A stretch of 64,000 bases of DNA, from the NCBI RefSeq assembly GCF_002251365.1, contig NZ_NPJH01000044.1, forward strand, positions 16,748 through 80,747, read 5' to 3'. Within the stretch, counting starts at the first letter, position 1, and the number at the start of each line of letters is the position of its first letter. The stretch comes from Prevotella sp. P3-122. GTDB taxonomy: Bacteria > Bacteroidota > Bacteroidia > Bacteroidales > Bacteroidaceae. The position numbers were made by a program, and so were the translations under genes. Shown here piece after piece: positions 1 to 6,967 of the stretch. The notes below the pieces were generated by a model, which saw nothing but the letters and a program-made list of their open reading frames with translations, did not search any database and had not been told where the DNA came from.

Positions 1-1
1 C

Positions 2-1096
2 GACATTACAACGAAAATTGAGAACCAGGGAGCGACTCCACAGGGAAGGCTCTCGGCTGAGGAACTGAACACAATAGTGGAACAGGTGAAGGCGAACAGG
101 GACACGGTGGCTGCGACAGGAATGTCGATAAGCGGCACGCTGAACCTCTCGCAGGCTGCTACTGCAGTGACGATGGCAGCGGTATATGCCGCACTGGGAA
201 ACAACCAGATGAGGTTCTACCTCGTCACCGACGCTGACGGTGGGTTCACGGGAGGAAGCGTCACGGCAGCTGGAGCGGTGGCAAAGCTCTTCGGAAAGGA
301 CTCGCTCGGTGTGTCGGTGGGTGACATCTGCGTGATAGCGAAGCTGAACTCACTGCCCGTGTACAGAATTCTGCCACTAAACGACGCAAAGGCGGCCAGC
401 GGCGACTTCCCCGGGGCTGACGGACTGGAAACAATATGGGACAAGACACAGGTGAACAAGATACCGGGCATAGAGACAACGGCAAACGAGGCAAGGCGCA
501 TGGGCGCATCGGCATATATGCCCTCGCTCGGCGAGCAGAACATGAACAACGCCCTGCAGCCGGGGGTATACCCCTGGTGTACGCTCGGCAGACCTAACAG
601 CTCTACGGGTGCCTACACATGTATAGTACGCAAGTCGTACAACGCCGACGGCGGCGGATATTACACCATCGAGCAGACCGCCTACGGCAGAGAGGGCGAG
701 CTGGGACAGGTGTACAAGAGGATAATATTCCAGAAAAACGACGGAAGCGATACACAGTACGGAGAGTGGATACGCGTCAGCGGAGGGGAACCTATAATAT
801 ATAAATTAGATATTGAAACAAATACTAATGGCTACGCTGAAACTACTTACGATGTCTATAATAAACTAATGAATATTGCTATTAATGAGGTTTCACATAG
901 GCATTTTACTGTTTATCTAAAAATAAGAAGGGGCGAAGACCAAGCATTCTTTACAGGCGTACCATCTTTAATTCGAGGCTACAGCCAAGATATACTGGCA
1001 TGGATGTTACCCTCTTGTAATGATGGTATTTGTATAGTGAAGTTATATATAAAAAATGAAGTACCTACTTTTGAAATGACTTTCAAATTAATTTAA
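2..1096 (+). CDS. Prophage tail-fibre / receptor-binding protein, 5' end outside window
   Basis: The reading frame is already open at base 2 and runs through a GTG at 77, so the gene begins upstream of the window. The visible part has a short helical stretch, a low-complexity Ala/Gly/Thr region, then a segment around 'YPWCTLGRP', 'YTIEQTAYGREG' and 'TQYGEW', a pattern I associate with Bacteroides/Prevotella prophage tail fibres. The likely role is adhesion at the tail tip. From about base 797 the DNA turns abruptly AT-rich and codes for an unrelated C-terminal domain of about 100 residues, as expected for an exchangeable receptor-binding tip. It is followed by HU-like and amidase genes, which fits the late end of a prophage. 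The family assignment rests on remembered motifs only. Confidence 0.6.
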   Translation, partial: DITTKIENQGATPQGRLSAEELNTIVEQVKANRDTVAATGMSISGTLNLSQAATAVTMAAVYAALGNNQMRFYLVTDADGGFTGGSVTAAGAVAKLFGKDSLGVSVGDICVIAKLNSLPVYRILPLNDAKAASGDFPGADGLETIWDKTQVNKIPGIETTANEARRMGASAYMPSLGEQNMNNALQPGVYPWCTLGRPNSSTGAYTCIVRKSYNADGGGYYTIEQTAYGREGELGQVYKRIIFQKNDGSDTQYGEWIRVSGGEPIIYKLDIETNTNGYAETTYDVYNKLMNIAINEVSHRHFTVYLKIRRGEDQAFFTGVPSLIRGYSQDILAWMLPSCNDGICIVKLYIKNEVPTFEMTFKLI

Positions 1097-1167
1097 CAAA
1101 CCCGAATATATTTCTGCAGAATATATATAAACAAACATTAGTATTAACAATTAAAAATTAAACACAA

Positions 1168-1626
1168 ATGGGAAAAACAATCAACTACAGCGTAACAGTA
1201 AGACAGAACCCGATGAGACCGGAAATCAAGAAATGCTACGCCAACATGCAGCTATCGGGAACCATCTCGACAAAGGAACTCGCAAAACACATGGAGACAC
1301 ACGGGTCACAGTACGACCGAGGAGACATCTACGCCATTCTCATGAAGGTGACAAAATGCGTCAGGGAACTGCTCATCGAAGGATACAAGGTAGAACTCGG
1401 TGACCTCGGACACTTCTACCCGTCGATAAACAGCGAGGGAGCAGACGACCCCGAAAAATTCACCGAACAGAACATAAAAGGCATCAACGCCAGATGGGCT
1501 CCGGGAAAGGACTTCGAAAGCCTCATCACCGACGCTGCCTTCCAACCAGTGGCGACAAGGAAAAAACAGGCGGAAGCTCTCAAACAGGAAAAGGACAGCG
1601 CAATGGACGTCATCAACAACGCATGA
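1168..1626 (+). CDS. HU-like DNA-binding protein (Bacteroidetes long form)
   Basis: This is a 152-residue protein. The core around 'SGTISTKELAKHMETHGSQ', 'VRELLIEGYKVELGDLGHF' and 'FTEQNIKGINARWAPG' matches the extended HU/IHF-like family found in Bacteroidetes. The usual 90-residue HU fold is followed here by a charged Lys/Gln tail. Such proteins bind DNA and often sit next to an endolysin in prophages and integrated elements. The next gene is an amidase 69 bp downstream on the same strand. The role in this element (DNA packaging, structure or regulation) is not visible from sequence. The start is the ATG after an A-rich leader. Confidence 0.8.
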   Translation: MGKTINYSVTVRQNPMRPEIKKCYANMQLSGTISTKELAKHMETHGSQYDRGDIYAILMKVTKCVRELLIEGYKVELGDLGHFYPSINSEGADDPEKFTEQNIKGINARWAPGKDFESLITDAAFQPVATRKKQAEALKQEKDSAMDVINNA

Positions 1627-1636
1627 ACAGAATAAA

Positions 1637-1663
1637 ACACCCCCACTCGGACTTTGCCGTGTG
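1637..1663 (+). terminator. Candidate hairpin terminator between HU-like gene and amidase
   Basis: CCCCCAC and GTGGGGG pair across a loop of about 14 nt, immediately after the HU-like stop codon. No T-run follows on the plus strand, so this may be a weak terminator or an mRNA-stabilising hairpin. Confidence 0.4.
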
Positions 1664-1695
1664 GGGGCATTTCACAAAAAAAAACGACAACTGAC

Positions 1696-2127
1696 ATGAG
1701 ACACATCACACACATCTTCATACACTGCACCGCAACACCACAGACATGGGGATACAAAGAGCTGATGGCAGAGTTCAGAAACAAGGGATGGAAGGCTCCG
1801 GGCTACCACTATGCCATCACACCATCAGGAGAACTACTCACTCTCGCTGACGAAGATACTGTAGCCAACGGGGTCAAAGGATATAACCAACACGCCATAC
1901 ACATCGCATACATAGGCGGAATATCAATACGGAACGGAAAAACAACACCCCTCGACAACAGAACGACACAACAACGGCAAACCATCACCCGACTGCTCAG
2001 GCAGCTACGCACAAGATACCCACAGGCTACCATACTCGGACACCGTGACATCTGGGGCTCGAACCCGAACAAATGGCTCAAGGCATGCCCCTGCTTCAAC
2101 GCAAGGGAAGAATACAGCGGAATATGA
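1696..2127 (+). CDS. N-acetylmuramoyl-L-alanine amidase (phage endolysin, Amidase_2 type)
   Basis: This 143-residue protein has the zinc amidase pattern of T7 lysozyme: His10 in 'THIFIHCTAT', His116 in 'ILGHRDIW' and Cys131 in 'ACPCF', with Lys127 where the T7 enzyme has its catalytic Lys. The expected reaction is cleavage of the bond between MurNAc and L-Ala in peptidoglycan. No signal peptide is visible, so export would need a holin or another route, and no holin gene is seen in the window. I chose the ATG at 1696; a frame-extending TTG at 1654 lies inside the upstream hairpin and is unlikely. It closes the prophage-like gene set. Confidence 0.88.
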   Translation: MRHITHIFIHCTATPQTWGYKELMAEFRNKGWKAPGYHYAITPSGELLTLADEDTVANGVKGYNQHAIHIAYIGGISIRNGKTTPLDNRTTQQRQTITRLLRQLRTRYPQATILGHRDIWGSNPNKWLKACPCFNAREEYSGI

Positions 2128-2177
2128 CAAACTCAACACCATCACGGCTCTTCATCATGCACACCACAGCCATGAAT

Positions 2178-2232
2178 TTCAAACGCCATTCAAACGCCAT
2201 TAAAACGTCATTCAAACGCCATTCAAACACTT
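2178..2232. repeat. Five tandem 11-bp units (TTCAAACGCCA)
   Basis: Units start at 2178, 2189, 2200, 2211 and 2222. Units 1, 2 and 4 are identical, unit 3 has two changes, and unit 5 keeps the first seven bases. The array lies just past the prophage amidase. The 11-bp period places every unit on the same face of the DNA helix, as in iterons or clustered protein sites. Confidence 0.85.
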
Positions 2233-2360
2233 CCTTCAAAAATATGAAGACTCAACAAACTATAGCGAAAATATGCCGCATAGTTACGCCCATATATGCA
2301 AAAAAAATAAACGTCAAAAAAATCTATGACGTTTATCCTAAAGGGAAACCTCCAAAAAAT

Positions 2361-2419
2361 GAACGTTTCGTTTTGTGAAAATGAACGCTTCGTTTAATTT
2401 CTCACGAACATTTCGTTTT
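2361..2419. repeat. Three GAACnTTTCGTTTT-like repeats at 22-23 bp spacing
   Basis: Copies start at 2361 (GAACGTTTCGTTTT), 2383 (GAACGCTTCGTTTA) and 2406 (GAACATTTCGTTTT). They lie directly after the stop codon of the minus-strand nuclease gene. Two-turn spacing again suggests a phased protein site, or the edge of a repeat family. Confidence 0.7.
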
Positions 2420-2424
2420 GCGGA

Positions 2425-3267
2425 TTATACAAGACTCTTCTGTTGCTTGCGTAAATCTAGTCTAATACTGCGTAAATCCTTGTTCAACTCTACAAATGGT
2501 TTGTTGAGATCCAATTTCTTTTTCAGCCATTGTTTGTTCTGCTCCATCATCTTGGTTTCCGACTTGCGAATACCAAGCATGCCTTCAAGAAAATCAATGT
2601 ACTGAAGTAGTCCCGTGTTAAGCACCTGTTCTTTCTGCATTACACAAGGCTGGACTTCTTCTCTCAGCCATGGCAGGATGTGTTCACGATAGCTTATTGA
2701 TGCATAACGAGGACCCTCTAATACTTCGCCAATAGATGAACAAATGCCTTGTTCCTGCATATAAGTCAGACTTCGTTTGTCTGGTTTTTCATCACCGTCT
2801 TTGGTAAGAAAAACAACCCATATTTTGTCAACACGAGATTTCTTATCTGTCTCTGGGAAAATATTGTTGTCATTTTGAGTACCCTCAATATATTTTTTGA
2901 GTTGCTCAGGTTGGTTGGCTGCACCATTCACCTTGTTCTCAATAATCAAGGCAAACTGATTCTGCTGATAAATAAGACCGTCAATGCGACCGTTTTTGTC
3001 ATACCTTTTATAGTTCTGTTCTCGTTCAAACTTAACTATCCCAGACTTTATTTCAATGTCCATGCCAATATATGCAAAAAAACTCTTTAGGAACACATAG
3101 CCATATTGGTTCTTGTATTCCAATAGTTTCATCAGCATATTGGTGTGCGAATTCTCAACAATGTGTCCGCACTGTTCATCAAGGACATTAAAATTATAAG
3201 GTATACTTTCCTGTTGTTCCTTAAAAAACTTGAGGAAGTCACTTAAAATGTTTAATTTTGATTCCAT
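2425..3267 (-). CDS. PD-(D/E)XK superfamily nuclease
   Basis: This is a 280-residue protein when started at the ATG at 3267, which follows an A-rich stretch; an in-frame ATG at 3285 is the alternative. The nuclease core is visible: Asp96 in 'GRIDGLI', then Glu110-x-Lys112 in 'ALIIENKVN', followed by Gln residues in 'NQPEQLKKY'. This is the usual D-ExK-Q order of the family that includes Pfam 'PD-(D/E)XK nuclease superfamily' proteins of defence and recombination loci. The flanks are mainly helical. The target (DNA type, sequence) cannot be read from the sequence. It lies downstream of the SPFH/zinc-ribbon operon on the same strand with a gap of about 130 bp and is AT-rich like the last operon gene, so it may be co-transcribed. 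Confidence 0.75.
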   Translation of the reverse strand: MESKLNILSDFLKFFKEQQESIPYNFNVLDEQCGHIVENSHTNMLMKLLEYKNQYGYVFLKSFFAYIGMDIEIKSGIVKFEREQNYKRYDKNGRIDGLIYQQNQFALIIENKVNGAANQPEQLKKYIEGTQNDNNIFPETDKKSRVDKIWVVFLTKDGDEKPDKRSLTYMQEQGICSSIGEVLEGPRYASISYREHILPWLREEVQPCVMQKEQVLNTGLLQYIDFLEGMLGIRKSETKMMEQNKQWLKKKLDLNKPFVELNKDLRSIRLDLRKQQKSLV

Positions 3268-3397
3268 TTTAGTTTCTGTTATCATGCACAGTAATAGAAT
3301 GACGACCCAAGACCTTTCTACTACAGGATGAGAAAGCCGCCTGCCTGCCTCTGCAGCAGGTTCTATAATAATCAATTCTGCTTATCGTGAGATGTAA

Positions 3398-4321
3398 TCA
3401 ATATCTGGATTCGAGGGCAGAGAAATCACGATCTTCTTTCTCATATAGACTTCTAAGATAGATATATGTAGGAGTTTCGCACCACCTCCAATCATTGTCT
3501 ATCATTCCCCTATATGACAATGCTAGTTCTTCGGCTGCATCATAATTGCCATGTTTAATGTGTGCTTTAATAACTTTTAAATAAATAGGGTCGTAGTTTT
3601 CGATATGATAAATATCTTTCAAGAATATAGTATTTACCAATTTATTGTTTGCTTTATCCAGATTACCATAATCAACTAGTTCAGAAACCTCCTCAATAAG
3701 ATTTTCCATTTTGGCTTCATCCGATTCGTGAAACTGCATAAAGATACCGATTAAAACTGCAAGAATTACAGCAGCCGTTATTTTCCGATTGTAAGTCAGT
3801 ATTTTAACGATGGTGTTTTTGCGTGCATTGGCCTTAGCAACTTTTTCTACTTTTGCAGACTCCATTTCCACTTCTTCAAGCAATTTCTGTATCTTGGGAT
3901 TGTTGCCATAATACATTTTAGCTTTGCGCATAAAGCGCTCTACAGTTGCCTTACTCTTGGCAATGTCCTTGCCAGATTTAAAGTCAACAAGTGCTTCTTC
4001 CAAATTATCAAAGATTTCCTGAAGTTCACTACTTGCTTCTGGAGTAATGTTTTCACCACAATGCGGACACTTGTCGGTGAGTTGAGGCACACTACCTCCA
4101 CAGAAGGGACACGTCTTGCCTTTCTGCTTACGCACAGCAGCATCGGTCTGCTGGTCAATTTTCTGTACTTCGGCATCGAGATAGAGGTCTATCTCATCGC
4201 GGTCGAGCCCCATCTTCTCTGCCTTGTTCAAAATCACTTGGCGTTCCTTGTCAGTCAGTACGCCGTCAGTTAAATACTGTTGGATAAGAGCTTTCAGCTC
4301 CTCAGGAATTAAATTTGCCAT
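3398..4321 (-). CDS. Zinc-ribbon membrane protein with N-terminal 'DGVL' helical module (operon gene E)
   Basis: This 307-residue protein begins with a helical module (residues about 6-50, core 'YLTDGVLTDKER') that also occurs in operon gene C. A zinc ribbon follows (Cys71, Cys74, Cys85, Cys88; 'CPFCGG...CPHCGE'), then a coiled coil (about 95-170) and one membrane segment (about 181-197). The C-terminal 110 residues are helical and TPR-like. The module and ribbon would face the cytoplasm if the usual positive-inside rule holds (basic residues 161-180 precede the membrane segment). It is the last gene of the five-gene run and could anchor the complex to the inner membrane. Base composition is clearly more AT-rich than in genes A to C. 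No enzymatic motif was recognised. Confidence 0.7.
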   Translation of the reverse strand: MANLIPEELKALIQQYLTDGVLTDKERQVILNKAEKMGLDRDEIDLYLDAEVQKIDQQTDAAVRKQKGKTCPFCGGSVPQLTDKCPHCGENITPEASSELQEIFDNLEEALVDFKSGKDIAKSKATVERFMRKAKMYYGNNPKIQKLLEEVEMESAKVEKVAKANARKNTIVKILTYNRKITAAVILAVLIGIFMQFHESDEAKMENLIEEVSELVDYGNLDKANNKLVNTIFLKDIYHIENYDPIYLKVIKAHIKHGNYDAAEELALSYRGMIDNDWRWCETPTYIYLRSLYEKEDRDFSALESRY

Positions 4322-4374
4322 AAATACTATTTATATTATTATTTTATATTATTATTACTTTTGATTCTATGATG

Positions 4375-5568
4375 TTACACTCCCGGCATGGGCGGCATAC
4401 CCGGCATCTGTGGTGGTGCAGCGTTCATAAAGAGTGGCTGCAGTTCCTGCACTTGTCCGGCAAATGCCCAGTTGGGCATACCCTGTTTCCAGACATAGGT
4501 CTGCTGGGTGAGTTGTCCCTGGCTGACAAGCTGCTGCAGCTGGTTCCAGTCGAAAGGACCTGCCTGCTGCCCGTTGACACCGACCATATAGCTTACCTGT
4601 GGCGTAGCCTGCTTCATCTGCATACCCGGCATCTGTGGAGCGCCGCCCATTCCCGGCATCTGCGGGGCTGCTCCCAATCCCATGGAAGCACCCATCTGCG
4701 TTTGCTGGCGGAAGGCGTTGATGCCGTTGTCGGTAGCATTGTTGAGCACGCCGGCACTCAAATTGGCCTGATGGGCTCCCAAGAACGTCTGCTCAGTCTG
4801 CAGGCGGCTGGCACGCTGCATCTCCTCGCGCTGAATACGCATGGTTTCGCGCTGATTCTCTAAATTCATGTCCTGTATCTGTTCCTGACCGCCCAACTGC
4901 ATCTCCTGCTGACGCTTCATGGTGTCGAGGTTAAGCGTAGATTGCATCTTCAACTGCTCCTGATTGAGATCGTTCTGTAGGTTGAAGTTAGAAATCTGAG
5001 CATTATGTTGAGCCATAACGCGCTCCCTCTCCAAATCGGCAGTCAGAGCCTTCAGCTCACGATAGCCACGACTTTCCTTGTCTATATTCATGCGAGTGAT
5101 GTCAAGCTGGCGAACAGTTATTCCAAAGAGCTGTTCTACCTGCGGCTTTACATACTGCTGAATGAGATTGCTGATTTCCAAAATCTTGCGTTCCAGTTGG
5201 ACAACAGGAATCTGAGCATCGGTTGGAGCATTGGTTACCACGCCTTTCACAAATTTCGTCACAGTGCCACGCAATTTCTGTTGGAAGGTCTCATCGCTGA
5301 AAGCCTCATTCTTGTTTACACTATGGAAAAGATCCATATCCTCAATAGAATAGACTATGGTTCCATGAACAGAAACGGGCACACCATAGTCTTGCAGACG
5401 TGGGTCAAATACGTCGAAGAATGGAATGGCAAAATTCACTTGGCTACCCTTTGAGAGGTTACTCAGATTGGTGTAGTTCTGCTGAATCACTTCACGCTTA
5501 GCCTGTTCGGCTGCTCTCTGTTTTTCTTCTTCCACTTCTTTAGAAGACTTAAATCCAAAAAATCCCAT
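4375..5568 (-). CDS. SPFH-domain 'virion core'-type protein with C-terminal GYF-like domain (operon gene D)
   Basis: Residues about 30-190 of this 397-residue protein resemble the SPFH/band-7 fold of the bacterial YdjI type often annotated 'virion core protein': 'SQVNFAIPFFDVFDPRLQDYGVPVSVHGT' split over 42-70, and 'KPQVEQLFGITVRQLDI' at 141-157. A Gln/Met-rich coiled coil follows (about 180-262), then repeated 'PQMPGM' linkers, then a GYF_2-like domain (about 326-380, 'GPFDWNQLQQLVSQGQL', 'YVWKQGMPNWAFA'), a fold that usually binds Pro-rich peptides. The Pro-rich tails of genes C and A are natural candidate partners, which is inference. No transmembrane segment is evident; SPFH proteins generally form cage-like assemblies on membranes. 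Confidence 0.75.
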   Translation of the reverse strand: MGFFGFKSSKEVEEEKQRAAEQAKREVIQQNYTNLSNLSKGSQVNFAIPFFDVFDPRLQDYGVPVSVHGTIVYSIEDMDLFHSVNKNEAFSDETFQQKLRGTVTKFVKGVVTNAPTDAQIPVVQLERKILEISNLIQQYVKPQVEQLFGITVRQLDITRMNIDKESRGYRELKALTADLERERVMAQHNAQISNFNLQNDLNQEQLKMQSTLNLDTMKRQQEMQLGGQEQIQDMNLENQRETMRIQREEMQRASRLQTEQTFLGAHQANLSAGVLNNATDNGINAFRQQTQMGASMGLGAAPQMPGMGGAPQMPGMQMKQATPQVSYMVGVNGQQAGPFDWNQLQQLVSQGQLTQQTYVWKQGMPNWAFAGQVQELQPLFMNAAPPQMPGMPPMPGV

Positions 5569-5630
5569 AATTATTTTTTATTTATAGTTTTGAAATTATT
5601 TTTACTATTTAGTTTCAAACGATTGAACAA

Positions 5631-6944
5631 TTATTCTTGAATTGTCTGATTTTGCTCTTGACACCCTGTATTTTCGGGTGATACATTTACAGGTGGCGGA
5701 GCAGAAACATTGTTGGTTGGAAATGGCGGTGGCACCATTTCGTCGGGCTTTGTCTGAATACCAGTGCCAATATTATCTATTCCTCCAGCCATACCCAGCC
5801 CCATCTGCTGTGCAGCTTGCAATGGATTGAATCCCTGCATCTGTGCCAGGTTAACGTTCTGAGCATTGAACTTAGGCACTGGCGGAACCTCCATATTGGG
5901 CATTTGCGGGGGCATCTTGGGCATAGCAGGGGCCTTGACAGGACAAAGTTCCTTCAACGTCTGTTCCACATAGAAACGGAACCACTCTTCTGGATTCTGC
6001 TCGTCGAGCATGGCTTCCTTCACAGCATACCACAGAGCACTGAGCGGCTCGCTCAGTCCCAGTTCATGTGCTTGCATGAGTTTTTCCTGCATTTGAATAA
6101 GATTGTATTCTTTTTGTCCGTCTCGTCGATATTCCGCCAGATTATCGATAGCCATGAGTAAGGCTAAGTCGCCCTGAGGCGCACCGAAACCGCCCATGCG
6201 TGGTAGCAATACGGTGGCATTGTTGTCCTGCCCCAACTTCACATAGGCTATATGTACCCAGAACAACTGCCAGTAGTTGTCAGTACGCGCATTGAGAAAG
6301 GCGATAGCTGCCGACTCTGGTTTCAGTGAAGCCTGCAACATGTGGAAGTAGAACTGTATGTTGGCATCAGGAGTGGTGCGTGCCATCTGTTCCAACTGAG
6401 GCAGTCGGCGCTGTATGATATCCACCTGATTGGAGTTTACGGCATTGAATACCTCCTCAAGCAATTGCTGTGCCAGGAACTCCGTTCCCTGTCCGCCTTT
6501 CATGGCAATAGTGCTACGGCGTACCAGATCTATCATCTGCATTACTCGTTGGGGCGTAATATTAAGTTGTGCGGCCATAACGTTCAGTTCGGCCAGTTCC
6601 CGTTGTTCAAGCACCCCGTCGGACAAGCGCTCCTGCACTGCCTTAAGGAACAGGTTCTCGTTTTCCTGCTGTATCTCCGCCTTCGTCTTCTGGGCTTCAT
6701 AGACAGTGCTATTATTAACCGTGTGGCTATTGTCAACAGAACTTCTGTTGTCAATAGTGGTATTGCTGGTATTCTGAATGTTGTGCACATCATGCGAATC
6801 ACTTACATGCAGCCCTCCGCTGATGGCATTGGCATCACCGAGATTCAGGCTTACACCACTTGCAGATGGCTTCTCAAACAGCTTCGTTCCGCATTCTGGA
6901 CAGAACTTGCCGTCGTATTCTTGTTTACAGTTAGGACAATACAT
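5631..6944 (-). CDS. Zinc-ribbon protein with 'DGVL' helical module and Pro/Met-rich tail (operon gene C)
   Basis: The 437-residue protein starts with a zinc ribbon (Cys3, Cys6, Cys15, Cys18). An Asn/Ser/Thr/His-rich segment follows (about 31-83, 'NTSNTTIDNRSSVDNSH'), which may form a beta-rich linker. A helical module (about 95-142, 'RLSDGVLEQRELAEL') matches the N-terminus of gene E. Helical-repeat-like sequence runs to about residue 335, and the rest is rich in Pro, Met and Gln ('PAMPKMPPQMPNMEVPP'). I recognise no catalytic residues. The architecture fits an adaptor that links zinc-ribbon and GYF-type partners in the same operon. It is 63 bp upstream of gene D and 24 bp downstream of gene B. 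Confidence 0.65.
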   Translation of the reverse strand: MYCPNCKQEYDGKFCPECGTKLFEKPSASGVSLNLGDANAISGGLHVSDSHDVHNIQNTSNTTIDNRSSVDNSHTVNNSTVYEAQKTKAEIQQENENLFLKAVQERLSDGVLEQRELAELNVMAAQLNITPQRVMQMIDLVRRSTIAMKGGQGTEFLAQQLLEEVFNAVNSNQVDIIQRRLPQLEQMARTTPDANIQFYFHMLQASLKPESAAIAFLNARTDNYWQLFWVHIAYVKLGQDNNATVLLPRMGGFGAPQGDLALLMAIDNLAEYRRDGQKEYNLIQMQEKLMQAHELGLSEPLSALWYAVKEAMLDEQNPEEWFRFYVEQTLKELCPVKAPAMPKMPPQMPNMEVPPVPKFNAQNVNLAQMQGFNPLQAAQQMGLGMAGGIDNIGTGIQTKPDEMVPPPFPTNNVSAPPPVNVSPENTGCQEQNQTIQE

Positions 6945-6967
6945 ATTTTATGTGTAATAAGGTGTCA

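Larger units (their letters stand above)
2128..2424. other. Non-coding junction downstream of prophage genes
   Basis: This stretch holds the 11-bp array and the 22/23-bp repeat array described separately. I see no convincing gene in it. A short frame covers it, but its peptide is only the translated 11-bp repeat. It is a plausible place for an attachment site or phage control region, but I could not identify a second att copy in the window. Confidence 0.5.

Noticed and set aside
2073..2378. A 101-residue frame after the amidase
   Set aside because: Its middle is the translated 11-bp repeat and it overlaps the amidase in another frame; no sign of a real protein.
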